In this document: positions 23,315 through 33,824 of the stretch, piece after piece
Layout of the letters: each line of letters begins with the position of its first letter
Numbering within the stretch: position 1 is the stretch's first letter
Assembly (NCBI GenBank): GCA_002633005.1
Contig: NMRA01000001.1
Location: forward strand, 119,018 to 171,400
Source: Phoronis australis
Taxonomy: Eukaryota; Phoronida; Phoronidae
Direction: 5' to 3'
Length of the DNA stretch: 52,383 nucleotides
The notes under the pieces: model-generated
Database searches by the model: none
Seen by the model: the letters and a program-made list of their open reading frames with translations, nothing else
Told to the model about the DNA's origin: nothing
Translations under genes and position numbers: made by a program

Positions 23315-25651
23315 TTAAGTTTTTATGTTCAATCCATGAGGTTCTATTGTATTCAGTTTGTCTATCCAATATTGTTCTCTTTTAAGTCTGTGAGGGGTAC
23401 TGGGGTGTTGGAGTTTTTCTATTATTTGTACAGAAAGATCTTGAATATTATGGTTTTTGGAATTGAAATGATTACCTACAGTATCAGAAATGTTTTTATG
23501 TATTATGTTAAATCTATGATTACGAAACCGAGTTTGTAGATTATGTTGAGTTTGTCCTACGTATTGGATAGAACATTTTTTACAAGTTATAAGGTAAATA
23601 ATATTGTTGGTGGTGCAATCAGAATAATGTTTTATTTCAAAGTTTTCATTGGTTTGGGAAGACTGGAAAAAAGTGCTATCGTTGATGAAGTTACACATTT
23701 TACACCTAGTTTTGTTACATTGTGTGTTGCCAATAGGTTTGTCAGTTTGGTGTATATTGTCGATATTAGCTTTAACTAAATAATTTTTTAGATTTTTACA
23801 TTTTCTCCAAGAAATTATAGGGGGATGAGGAAATAGGTTTTTCATTTGAGGGGAAATATGCAGTGTAGAAAGATGTTTTTTGAAGACGTGGCTAATTCCG
23901 TTTAAACATGGATTGAACATAGTTATGAAAGGTATTCTATTAGTAGTATTGCCTTTAGTTTTAGTTCTTAAAGATTCATTTCGAGTAATTGAGCGGACTT
24001 TGTCAAACTGTTTGTGTATAAGATGTAAGGGGAAATGACGTTGAATTAGATAGTACTTGAGTTCTTTTAAACGGTTATTAAAGGAAGTTTCTTCTGAACA
24101 AATGCGTCGAATTCTTAGGGCAAGGCTATATGGAAGGCTTTTCTTGCAATGAAAGGGATGACACGAGTGATATGACAGATACTGGTGTTTGTCAGTTTCT
24201 TTACAGAATAAGTCAGTTTCTAGTTTATCATTATTAAGAGTGACAGTTACATCTAAAAATGAGACTTTATTTTGAGAAATGTCATGAGTGAACTTTATAG
24301 TAGGGTGAAATTTGTTAATATTTTCTAAAAATACATCTAATTTTTGTGGACCATGGGTCCATATCATAAAAATGTCATCAATGTATCTTAGCCAGAGAAG
24401 GGGTTTTTCAGAGCAGGATTTGATGAAGCTGTTTTCAAGATTTCCCATAAAGAGGTTAGCAAAGGTAGGAGCAACCCTAGTTCCCATGGCTGTGCCTAAT
24501 ATTTGGAGATAGTGATTATTATTAAAGGTAAAATGATTCATGGTAAGTACATGTTCAAGAAGAGAGCGAATAAAAGATGTAGGTACATTAGGATTATTAC
24601 GTTGACTAAGAAACTTGGTACAGGCTTCTATGCCTTCATGTTGAGGAATATTAGTGTATAAGCTTTTAACATCAAGAGTTACGAGAAGGGCATTTTTAGG
24701 TAAATCACTGGTGTTTTTAATTATATTAAGAAAATGATTCGTATCTTTAACATATGAAGGAAGGGTGGGGACAAATTGCTGAAGATGGTAGTCGGCAAAC
24801 TGAGAAATTTTTTCTGTAGGGCAGTTGTTGCTGGCTATAATTGGGCGCCCAGGATTACCTTCTTTGTGGATTTTTGGAAGGAGATAAAAGCGACTAGGTT
24901 GAGCATCATTAGGAATGAGGTAGTTTTTGGTGTCTTTGTCAATGTGACCTAAATGGAAAGCATTCAAAATAGTTTTAGTTATAAGGCTGATATGTTTTGT
25001 GTTGGGGTTATTATCTAAAAGTTTGTAGTATGCTGTGTCATTAAGTTGTCGGAGAGCCTCGTCAATATATTTCTGTTTGTCCATTATAACAACTGCTGAT
25101 CCTTTATCAGCTGGTTTAATTATGATTTCTTTGTTTTTAGCGAGATTTGTGAGGGCATCTTTTTCGGACTTAGTAATATTATATTTGTAGTTTTGCTTTT
25201 TGTAATTCATAACGTCATTAGTAATCGCTTCAATGTAACTTTCGAGGGCATGGTTTTGACTTTTAGGTGGATTCCAATTGCTTTTTTTTTTCTTGAAGGG
25301 ATTAATTTCTGAAGGGGAGTTCTGGTTTTCATCTTTGGAAGAATTGGCAAAATATGCTGTCAATCTAAGACGTCTAGCGAAAGTGTAAATATCAATTAGT
25401 AATTCATCTTTGTCAATATTGGTTTTGGTAGGACAGAAGTTTAGTCCTGTAGAAAGTAGGCTAACCTCACTATCAGTTAAGTTATGGTTAGATAAATTAA
25501 CGTTGTTTGTTTCACAGGTTATAGTTTTCCTAGTGATTTGTCTACGGAACCTTCTGTTACGTTTGACTTTTTTATGGTGTCGTTGGTATTGTCTGCAGGA
25601 CCGTAGATGACGGTGGTAGGAATAGGTCGAGACGAAGTCGTTGTAGATGTC
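23315..25651 (-). CDS. Penelope-like reverse transcriptase / GIY-YIG endonuclease
   Basis: The frame is open from 25651 to the stop at 23315-23317. No ATG occurs early, so the start is unresolved. Upstream of residue 1 (counted from 25363) it reads NLSNHNLTDSEVSLLSTG and RRLRLTAYF, a typical Penelope-like N-terminal block. Downstream landmarks: IKPADKGSAVVIMDK (about 86-100), RFYLLPKIHK (158-167), TLDVKSLYTNIP with catalytic Asp231, GTAMGTRVAPTFANLFMG (290-307), YIDD (327-330, catalytic Asp pair) and VSFLDVTV (367-374). Then come CNKTRCKMC and the GIY-YIG domain with IIY590, YVG601-603, the Arg of RFRNHR and a terminal Glu-Tyr-Trp-Ile block. The protein nicks DNA and primes reverse transcription at the break. 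All catalytic motifs are present, so the copy may be young or recently active. Confidence 0.9.
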   Translation of the reverse strand, partial: DIYNDFVSTYSYHRHLRSCRQYQRHHKKVKRNRRFRRQITRKTITCETNNVNLSNHNLTDSEVSLLSTGLNFCPTKTNIDKDELLIDIYTFARRLRLTAYFANSSKDENQNSPSEINPFKKKKSNWNPPKSQNHALESYIEAITNDVMNYKKQNYKYNITKSEKDALTNLAKNKEIIIKPADKGSAVVIMDKQKYIDEALRQLNDTAYYKLLDNNPNTKHISLITKTILNAFHLGHIDKDTKNYLIPNDAQPSRFYLLPKIHKEGNPGRPIIASNNCPTEKISQFADYHLQQFVPTLPSYVKDTNHFLNIIKNTSDLPKNALLVTLDVKSLYTNIPQHEGIEACTKFLSQRNNPNVPTSFIRSLLEHVLTMNHFTFNNNHYLQILGTAMGTRVAPTFANLFMGNLENSFIKSCSEKPLLWLRYIDDIFMIWTHGPQKLDVFLENINKFHPTIKFTHDISQNKVSFLDVTVTLNNDKLETDLFCKETDKHQYLSYHSCHPFHCKKSLPYSLALRIRRICSEETSFNNRLKELKYYLIQRHFPLHLIHKQFDKVRSITRNESLRTKTKGNTTNRIPFITMFNPCLNGISHVFKKHLSTLHISPQMKNLFPHPPIISWRKCKNLKNYLVKANIDNIHQTDKPIGNTQCNKTRCKMCNFINDSTFFQSSQTNENFEIKHYSDCTTNNIIYLITCKKCSIQYVGQTQHNLQTRFRNHRFNIIHKNISDTVGNHFNSKNHNIQDLSVQIIEKLQHPSTPHRLKREQYWIDKLNTIEPHGLNIKT

Positions 25652-25872
25652 TTAGAGTATTTGTTCTTTCCTTTGTACTTGTGGTGCCGTACTTTTTTCG
25701 AATTAGTGTGGCCGTTCTTGGGTGCGTTGAATTCTGCAATGTTATCTTCACTATGGGATTCCTGAAGAGGCTCGAATCTGTTGGTGGTAAAGATTACTTC
25801 CTCTGATGTAAATGACCTATATTTTGTTGTAGATTTGAGGTAATGTGTGGTGAATGGACATGTCATCAACAT
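25519..25872 (-). CDS. Upstream ORF of the Penelope-like element, overlapping the RT frame
   Basis: 117 codons from a real ATG at 25872-25870. The product is basic and Ser/Thr-rich with no known domain. It overlaps the RT frame by about 130 bases. At 25573-25567 the minus strand reads A AAA AAG, in the correct phase for a -1 slip (ATA AAA AAG). After a slip the reading would continue IKKVKRNRRF into the RT frame, which has no ATG of its own. The same join would result from loss of one A in an original run of seven. It is probably the N-terminus of the element protein. Confidence 0.55.
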   Translation of the reverse strand: MLMTCPFTTHYLKSTTKYRSFTSEEVIFTTNRFEPLQESHSEDNIAEFNAPKNGHTNSKKVRHHKYKGKNKYSKTSTTTSSRPIPTTVIYGPADNTNDTIKKSNVTEGSVDKSLGKL

Positions 25873-25899
25873 TTGAATCAGGGGAGTAGAAGATATGAA

Positions 25900-27780
25900 T
25901 ACGATCTATTTGGTTGACATGACAATGTTTAGTGCGTCACATTTACAAACAATTGTTACATTTTGAAAATTGTGGATAATGTTTTATGAAATAAAGAATA
26001 GAGCAGCGTTTAATTGATCAAAATTGTTTCTATGATTCTGGTGATATACAAGTGGTTGGCACGGATTCATGAAACTCATAGGACAGATGTCTTTTGACAG
26101 CAGGTTTGATACGATTGCAGATATTGTGCAATGTTTAGATGACATCAGAACAACATTACATAAATAGATGCGATGGATGAGAGTAGATTTACAAATTGAA
26201 ATTGAAAGATATGAGAAATTACAAACCCAGGAAAAATTTTTAATGTTTGATAAAATTGTGCCCTTCCGCATTTGTTCAAGAGAAGTATATTGGACTTTTT
26301 ATTCGTGTTGTGAGGGGCCTTGTAAGTGTGAATAATGGGGGGCGTTTGTGTTATGCCTAAGGGTAAACGTCGAACGTTTTTGCTTTACTGAAATCCTTTT
26401 TGGATCCAGATACATACAAGACTGTCTAATCCTGGAGCCTATCTAGACACATAAGTCCTTAAAATAACTGACCAATATACATTGTATTCTTAGGTTTATT
26501 AATCAGATTAAATAATTAAATAACGTATTTATTTCTTCCAAAAATTGATACAACAACCCACGATTTGGAGACTAGCGGCCACAAGAACAGACACAACTAA
26601 GCATTTTATGAGGCTAACACGCTAACATTTGGGATGTTGCTACCTCAACTCCAAAATAAGCTGAAGCCAGACAGTGACTAACCTACACGCATCCTAATCG
26701 ATTCGCAAACTATCTTATTGCCAGGATTTGATTGACGGTTTAACTGACTAATCAGAATGCAGCATTGTCGACACACCTTCGATTTCAAGCCACCATTTTA
26801 ACCGAAAAACAATGCGTTGTCGGTAAAACTAATCGTTTGTATGTAGGGTGTCACGTGACTTTTCTCACAGTGTCGGAGCTTGCAATAGGTCAATTAATGC
26901 ACGTGGTTTACATGTACATGTAGATACCGGTTAGGTTATTATCAAAGGGGCGATATACTTTTTTGACGCGTGTAATTTCTTTTATTCGATTTCTTGCCTT
27001 CCAAGGGTTGACAAATCGTGGTGATGATTGAACTATTAATTCGGTGAAGACATTGAAATTATTCAGGTATCATATATTGAGCTGTTGGGTGATTTTGACC
27101 CCCGCTTTTTGGAAGCAAATCAGGAAATGTATATTAATCCTTGAAGTGTAACACATCACACATCATATTTGTCTTCCAATATTTGTGAGGAATTTATTGA
27201 ATCAATAATGGAACAAGTTCTTTCCATTATTCTAGAAGAAGTAGAAGAATCAAAAAGTATTATTCCATAGATTTCACTCCAGATATTTCGCAATGAACTG
27301 TCTGACAAAGCTTCATACCTGGACGCTGTCGGGAACTACAAGCTCGGATTCGACAAATAAACGAGTCGGATTCAAATTAAGACAAATTATGAATCAAGCC
27401 GTTTAATAAACCAAAAAGAACCAATGGGCTCATCATTTTGATAGCACTATCAATCAGGAAACTGGTACACGTCTCAATTAAAACCAAATCAAAACTGAAT
27501 TTCCAAATCAGTAGGCATAATTACCCAATTACTCGCCTTACAGAGCAAATTAGAGTAATTAACAGGTAATATCACGCTGCGCCATTTTCGCCTGCGTGGT
27601 TCGTAGTCCTGCCGTTCAAATGACATTTGTTTGATTAACTTGTATTTTGAAAAGCACATCACTTAATTTACACTGTTCAAACATGTAGCATTGTTTGTAA
27701 TATATTTGAACAGTACTAACTAATGAATTGCATTGAAATACAAAATAATTGGGCAAATTACACTCCAGCTGTGCTAATTG
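25900..27780. other. Intergenic; possible 5' leader of the retroelement then nothing recognised
   Basis: 25.9-26.3 kb may be the element's untranslated 5' part, but I found no terminal repeat. 26.3-27.8 kb shows no gene, RNA or repeat that I can support. Confidence 0.35.
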
Positions 27781-27964
27781 AGGAACAACTAAACCGATAT
27801 GCAGAAATACATATTGAAAAAGGTAAAACAGGACACAATAAATGACGAAGTGGAAAATGTTTTTCGATTCAGAGTTGAGGTCCAAATTATGCATGTTTAT
27901 CTACTGATCGCACAACTTGACATTTCCACTTCCTTGAAGACTTGCAAAGCGCCTGCACTTGAAT

Positions 27965-29297
27965 ATGGGAGCCTTTTATCTACTGTGTTATACTGCTTTA
28001 CTGCTTCTTAAATATGGATCTGCTATAAGTGCAGTGTTCCAGAAAACCAATGATTATAGAGACAATTGTACTGCCACTGCAATATACCATGGTGTAGTTT
28101 TATTGTATTGCACCTCCACTTGTTTGATGGAGCGTGATTCCAATCCCCAATTCTGTGTGGGGTTAAACTATCACGCAGAGGAAATGACATGCGAACTCTG
28201 CAACGCATGTCCTGCGAAACCGTCACCATCTCCCGGGTGGTCCGTCTGGACAATTTCCGGTCGAGAACAGAATAACTACTTCGGTAAGTAATTGTGTAAC
28301 TATACTTTTGCTTATCGACAAGAACGTCAGATAGCCATCAACAGCTTGTTACATGAAACAATCCCATATAGGTACTCAAAGCTGGATTTTACTTTTTAAA
28401 GTTGGATGTTATAGTCTTAAATTGCATCACAGTCAGCTTAGAGCGATAGCTACAAGGGCTTCACGAAGAACTGGTCGTCATTGCTTGAGAACAGGGTCTT
28501 CAAGTTAACGTGTGGTATGCGTCAAACATGATTAGTAAGTGGAGCCTGCAATTTTTCTAAGCCAAGAAACCCGCCCTTCTCATCTAAGTTACGATTAATT
28601 GGTATGATTTAACATGTGAAGTGGTAAATTTGTATAAATCACGTAACCAAGATTTTGACGGAAAGCGGACGTTTTCATGGTATCCGCTTTAATTTTTGTA
28701 GGTTCATGCGAAGACTGGAAAAAGATAGGATGTATTGAGGATGGTGAGTATACTCTAGACCCGGATGGACAAGGTGGACTGCCCAAATTCAAAGTAGAAT
28801 GTAAAATGAATGGACCGTCAGAAGCATCAAAGACCATTATCCATCACGATCGTGAGGAGAAGACGGACGCAGGTGATTGCGAGTGCCCCTTGTGCTGCGT
28901 TGTTAGTGTAACGTACGTGGCGACCATAGAACAGATCGTACACGTGATCAGAGCATCAACACGGTGTGAGCAATATATTTCTTATGACTGCATTGGGTCT
29001 TGTTTTGAGTTTGATGGTGAACAATATATTGGTTTTTACTCACGAGAGGGACAGTTGCAAGATTACTGGGGCGGAGCTACATCGGGAAGCAAAAGTTGCG
29101 CATGCGGTATGGACAACACGTGCGATAAGCAAGACGGTAAGTGTAACTGTTTTTCAAATACCTTGCGCTGGTTATCGGATTCTGGACTTATTACGGATAA
29201 AGATACGCTTCCCGTGTCTAAAATGGCATTTGGAGACTTGGGCGGTGACAACGAAAAGGGGAAATACCAACTTGGACCTCTCAAATGTTTCTCTTAA
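27965..29297 (+). CDS. Secreted PAN/Apple-like + fibrinogen-like protein, copy A
   Basis: Exon 1 is 27965-28283 (donor GTAAGT) and exon 2 is 28702-29297 (acceptor TTTTTGTAG, stop TAA), joined in phase 1; about 304 residues. The ATG at 27965 opens a signal peptide (MGAFYLLCYTALLLLKYG). Exon 1 then gives a PAN/Apple-like module with seven cysteines, including CVGLNY and MTCELCNAC, and a WSVWTISG tail. Exon 2 starts GSCEDWKKIGC and continues with the fibrinogen-like pattern DGEYTLDPDGQGGLPKF...VECKM. Its C-terminus resembles the fibrinogen-like region of contactin-associated proteins: QDYWGGATSGSKSCACG, CNC, SDSGLITDKDTLPV, FGDLGG, GPLKC. Role inferred: secreted adhesion, recognition or matrix protein. 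Ligand unknown. Confidence 0.8.
28284..28701 (+). other. Intron of copy A with conserved internal block
   Basis: 418-bp GT-AG intron. A block around 28440-28520 (AGCTACAAGGGCTTCACGAA...) is shared with the introns of copies B (44755-44880) and C (49925-50060). Here the frame is interrupted by a stop just before it. It is either simply inherited intron sequence or a decayed exon. Confidence 0.6.
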
Positions 29298-29644
29298 ATT
29301 TCTTTGCGTGAAATGGAGGAGAAGGAGACGTACAGTGTAGGCCTATTGTAGTCAGCCGACGGCAAATTTGTATATAAGTCAGGAATTGCAACAAGTGAGC
29401 AAGTATTTATTTTCACAAACGGGCAGATCTTATGTTTCATGTGTGTATTTTCAGCGACGTTGTGAAATTTTGTTACGTGTGCCAGCAGGAAAGATTGTAG
29501 CGGGCACGTGTTTCTCTGGATCTGGAATGCCACCTCGGGCAAATGAAGTGTGCATCCCATTATTGTTGGATATTGCTAGCGCGAGAGTTTGCAATATGGA
29601 ATTATGGTGGTTTTCTATTATGCGTTGTGTTCGAGTGTTGTAGN

Positions 29645-30423
29645 CGGACGCAGGTGATTGCGAGTGCCCCTTGTGCTGCGTTGTTAGTGTAACGTACGTG
29701 GCGACCATAGAACAGATCGTACACGTGATCAGAGCATCAACACGGTGTGAGCAATATATTTCTTATGACTGCATTGGGTCTTGTTTTGAGTTTGATGGTG
29801 AACAATATATTGGTTTTTACTCACGAGAGGGACAGTTGCAAGATTACTGGGGCGGAGCTACATCGGGAAGCAAAAGTTGCGCATGCGGTATGGACAACAC
29901 GTGCGATAAGCAAGCCGGTAAGTGCAACTGTTTTTCAAATACCTTGCGCTGGTTATCGGATTCTGGACTTATTACGGATAAAGATACGCTTCCCGTGTCT
30001 AAAATGGCATTTGGAGACTTGGGCGGTGACGACGAAAAGGGGAAATACCAACTCGGACCTCTCAAATGTTTCTCTTAAATTTCTTTGCATGAAGTGGAGG
30101 AGAAGGAGACGTACACTGTCGGCCTATTGTAGTCAGCCGACGGCAAATTTGTATATCAGTCAGGAATTGCAACAAGTGAGCAAGTATTTATTTTCACAAA
30201 CGGGCAGATCTTATGTTTCATGTGTGTATTTTCAGCGACGTTGTGAAATTTTGTTACGTGTGCCGGCAGGAAAGATTGTAGCGGGCACGTGTTTCTCTGG
30301 ATCTGGAATGCCACCTCGGGCAAATGAAGTGTGCATCCCATTATTGTTGGATATTGCTAGCGCGAGAGTTTGCAATATGGAATTATGGTCGTTTTCTATT
30401 ATGCGTTGTGTTCGAGTGTTTTA
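29645..30423 (+). repeat. Near-exact repeat of copy A exon 2 and 3' region after a single N
   Basis: 779 bases repeat 28864-29643 with only scattered substitutions, starting directly after the lone N at 29644. It contains the 3' two-thirds of exon 2 with its stop and the following UTR, but no exon start. The position at an N join and the near identity make an unmerged overlap or the second haplotype the best explanation, rather than a true duplication. Unique sequence resumes after 30423. Confidence 0.85.
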
Positions 30424-30915
30424 GTTTTGAAGCCTAATTTTATTGCTTCATTTTCAATTTGTCATACTTTTTCATCAGCGAGAACCTTAGGAGGCCCTAT
30501 TCCAGACAACCTAGCCGAATGTCGTGAATAGTCTCAGACATTGGCCTCTGATTTTTCAGCTGGCTTCAGTCTTAGAACTTTCGACAACCTACATGTATTA
30601 AATTAAAAGCTAGGAGTTCTTCAACAAGACATTTTTAGTGTCAAAATCATTACACTGTATAATACGGAAAGAAGTGACATTTGGTTTTTGGGTGTTTGTT
30701 GTGGAATTGTAAATGATAAACTAGGCCCTACTTACAAAATTTTAAAGTAGCTTTCGTGTATTAACTTGAGTGGCTAAGTGGGAGTGTGTGTATTTTTATG
30801 CTTCTATGATATTTCATTCGTGGAATATTTACTTGTTTTCGAGATGCTTTTTGCTAATGCGATTTTTCAGCTGCAGTCATTCAGTGTTTTCTGTAATAAT
30901 TACCACTACCTGTGA

Positions 30916-30935
30916 AATAAAATTTAAGAAATAAA
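30916..30935 (+). terminator. Candidate poly(A) signals of copy A
   Basis: Two AATAAA hexamers (30916-30921 and 30930-30935) lie in a block (tgtgaaataaaatttaagaa) that recurs downstream of copies B and C at the equivalent place. This supports a conserved 3' end. Confidence 0.5.
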
Positions 30936-31214
30936 AAGTTTACACTGTAACAGAATCCAGTTGAGTACTTTGTATTACTGACGACATACATTTTACTTGC
31001 CAATTGTCCAAATCTCGGCCCACTGGCCCCATTTGAATTTTTCCCGTCACTATCCCGCCACACCATCAAAATATCCTGCATTTTCAGACGTAGCATATTA
31101 TTCTGTGTTAGCATAATTTCCCACCCGACATGGTACGATTTTCTTGTTCGACAAAGACGAGAAAAACGAGACGCCTTGAGTTTTCGGGGCACCATCTATG
31201 TCTTACTCAACTTC

Positions 31215-31375
31215 AAAAAAACCTGCCTGGCGCTTTAGGGTGGTACGCCTCCGGTTCAATAAAACATATTCTTGCTACGAAAATCCCCCCTTTCGTTTTG
31301 GGATTTACTGTAGACCGAGTTATTCCGCTTTTCAATTTCATTTTCCCTCGACAGCTGTAACAAGTATTAGGGGAA
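31215..31375 (+). repeat. Dispersed repeat family R3, copy 1
   Basis: Aligns in the same orientation with 51830-51992. Shared words: GGCGCTTTAGGGTG, 'gcttc/gcctcc', ACGAAAAT or ACAAAATT followed by a CCCCCC run, TTGGGAT with CACTGTA or TACTGTA, GCTTTTCAA, and CAGCTGTA at the end. Non-coding. It begins just after the 3' flank of copy A ends, and the 51.8 kb copy similarly follows copy C. Confidence 0.6.
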
Positions 31376-31829
31376 CTAATATACCTGTCTATACTGCAGA
31401 AGATGACGTTGTTGTCACTGTTGGGACAGCCCGTTAGTACATGTATAAGCTATCTTCCAAAAGGTAGCGCTGTAAGACAGTGTGGTCGTAGGCCTACTCA
31501 AGTCACGTCTTAAAACCTATGATGCACTCTTTATGCAAGTAGGGAGAAAAGTGACTCGCAGCCTCCCGAAAGAATTGGTCAACTTTCATTTGGTGCAGAG
31601 AATAAATGAGGTGGGTGAATAAATAAAAGCAATCTAGTCTGTTGGCTTTACGCTCTGAATTCATGACAGCACTGGGCTTCCGGTAGTTGGTTCCTGACAG
31701 GTTATCTACCATTAGCTAATAAAGCAGGGAAGCAAGTGGTTATCATCCCTTTTTACATATATACATGGGTGTATGAGATGTATGTGTTAACAAGATGTGG
31801 AGATCAGTCAGTATTAGGAACGCAAAAAA

Positions 31830-32115
31830 CTACAGCCCCAGCAACTGTGCCGGACTCTAATCATGCGTGCACCCAGCCTTCAATATGGGGGGCTCGAATT
31901 CCTGGCGGTGTGGTCCTTTTACTAACAAAATACAAAATAGTCGGTTGACTAAAAAAGAGTACCACGACCGAAGCCGTTAGTGCTGTGAAATGTGCGTTTG
32001 CATGTTTTTAGTGGACATTTACCTCGTTTTCTCGGATTTTTGTTTCTCTGAGGCGGACCTTTTTGCCCACTTTGCCAAATGGGAGGGGTTCGTTCGAGCC
32101 CCCCGAGCCCCCATG
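31830..32115 (+). repeat. Dispersed repeat family R4, copy 1
   Basis: Shares with 41440-41640 the ordered blocks 'catgcgt', 'cccagcct', 'gtggacctt/gtggtcctt' + 'ttactaa', and the distinctive CCCCCGAGCCCCC(A/T)TGGGTG near the end. Non-coding remnant of a non-autonomous element. Confidence 0.45.
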
Positions 32116-32760
32116 GGTGCGCCCATGTTAATCATATGCCAACACTGAATTTAGCAGTGACCTTTTCAGTATACTTCTTGAATTTTTAGACTAAAAAATA
32201 CATCCATAGCATATACAAAATATTTATCCTTATACAATGTATAGGCTACATTTGAAAATTTGTTTTCGACCGAGTAATTTTGTGCATGAACTTTTCGTTA
32301 TGTTACCTGATTGGAAGGTAAACAAATCCTCATGTTCTTTCAAGACTTGTTTCTGAAAATTCATTGTGGCCTATCAGCGGTCATGTGTCATCAACTGTCA
32401 CTTTCCAATGATGCCGTCCAGACCGGCGTCAGATGTTACCATTCGCTTTGTGACCAATCAGACTCTTTAAAATCAAAATTCCTGACCACAAAACAATAAC
32501 ACGATGCCAAAACATGAAAGCATGGTAGAGTTCAGTCATTCTGACGTCATTGTGACGTTTTGGATCCAGCAGTGTGACGCCATGTCCATCCGTCAAGTAC
32601 TGTAGTTCCGTGTCCAAATTGCGTCATCCAGGCCTACTCTCTTGACACGTCATCACTAAACATCCAAACTGAATGTTTTCGTATGACTTCACCAATTAGC
32701 CAGGTCATCCGCCATATGTTTAAGGACAAGCATCTCGGTATATTTGTGTTGACATGCGTG
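32115..32760. other. Intergenic, nothing recognised
   Basis: No gene, repeat or RNA recognised. Confidence 0.4.
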
Positions 32761-32761
32761 A

Positions 32762-32836
32762 GGCAGGTTGACTCAGTGGTTTGCATGAACTCCAGACTTC
32801 TGTTTTGGAAATCTGGGTTCGAATCCTGGCTTCACT
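32762..32836 (+). repeat. tRNA-derived SINE-like or tRNA-pseudogene sequence
   Basis: A box-A-like TGACTCAGTGG (32769-32779, one mismatch to consensus) is followed 36 bases later by a perfect box B, GGTTCGAATCC (32816-32826), with a T-arm that pairs. The acceptor arms do not pair and no anticodon arm is convincing, so it is not a working tRNA. A pol III promoter of a SINE is the best reading. The SINE body and tail were not delimited. Confidence 0.55.
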
Positions 32837-33069
32837 AACAGATAATCTGAGCTCTGTCATGACAAGTGAATTAGAAACTGGATATACGAACGTGAATAAC
32901 GTTGATATTAAAAACGAAAAACCAAGGCAGAACTTTGTATGTCTATAAAGCTTAATTTTGTACCATAGTTGGCTGCGAGAACAGGCCTGGGTGATATAGA
33001 TTCTACGAGGTTCTACCCTCTTTCAAAAACCTTTTGAATATTATGCGTAAAAGATCGAAAAGCAGTCTT

Positions 33070-33480
33070 GGAATAAGGCAGTCGAACCATTTTTTTTCGT
33101 TTTTAGCAAATTCTGCTGTATCATGGGAATGATGATGCAAAACCACACAACAAGAATAAAAAATATCAAAAACTGAGTGAAGCAGTATAAAGTTATTGGA
33201 ACTTTAGTGACGAAATTTGGGACTTTCTTTGCATCGGGTTGGCCATTTAGGAAGACGGAGGCATAAACTACGATTTTAAAATTGTTTATCAACATTTTCA
33301 CCAACACATTTTGCAGCGAAATTTAATGAAATATATTTTTACCGACTACTTTATGCGATTCAACCGTTTTCACCAGAATTCAATCTTGCAGATGATTCTA
33401 ATTTAGTGATAAGCGGGAACACAATGTCCGCGCAGACAACTTTGCTGACCTGAAAGACCTGTTCAACGGGCTCGGTGAAG
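33070..33480 (+). repeat. Dispersed repeat family R1, copy 2
   Basis: Colinear with 21790-22215 (see there). This copy has GTCGAACCATTTTTTTTCG at about 33085 and ends near the 'gctgacctgaaagacctgttcaacgg' block, cut to its key words here. Confidence 0.6.
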
Positions 33481-33824
33481 ATTTTACTATGACAAATTTT
33501 TGATAAACTTACACACTGTAGCTATAAATTGCAACATTGTATAACTGTCAGGTGTTTTGTGCTAAAGTATCATGACCGTGAAGTGGTCATCCGACTGAAA
33601 ATCCACAGATCTCAAAAGCTTCAAACTTTGGACCCTAGACATCTTAAGAGCATGTTCGCGAATGGACCAGGTAGAGGGTGATAAACGTTATGTCACAGAT
33701 TCTCTTTATATTTTGTCTGTGAGATGACACTGGCCCCACTGACTCCAGACCACCTTTATTTTTTTCAAAACGCCCCCTTTTGGTTTCCATGGATACTATT
33801 TGTTTCCGACAAGTTTTCAGCCTN

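Larger units (their letters stand above)
23050..25900 (-). mobile_element. Penelope-like retroelement (RT + GIY-YIG), nearly intact
   Basis: Minus-strand element with the hallmark order of Penelope-like elements: N-terminal region, reverse transcriptase, linker, GIY-YIG endonuclease. After the stop the minus strand carries a tail with TTGATAAAGGAAG and CCTCCGAAAA (about 23180-23212), similar in style to other retroelement tails in the window. Exact ends, pseudo-LTRs and target-site duplications could not be fixed by eye. Confidence 0.8.

Noticed and set aside
23543-23779. Plus-strand ORFs over 23.3-24.5 kb
   Set aside because: They are antisense shadows of the Penelope-like reverse transcriptase ORF.
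29747-30424. 225-codon ORF in another frame across the duplicated copy A region
   Set aside because: It runs over the fibrinogen-like exon in the wrong frame, and the same frame ends early in the first duplicate. It is a shadow of the true exon plus UTR.
32762-32836. Functional tRNA gene
   Set aside because: Acceptor arms do not pair and there is no convincing anticodon arm despite the good box B.
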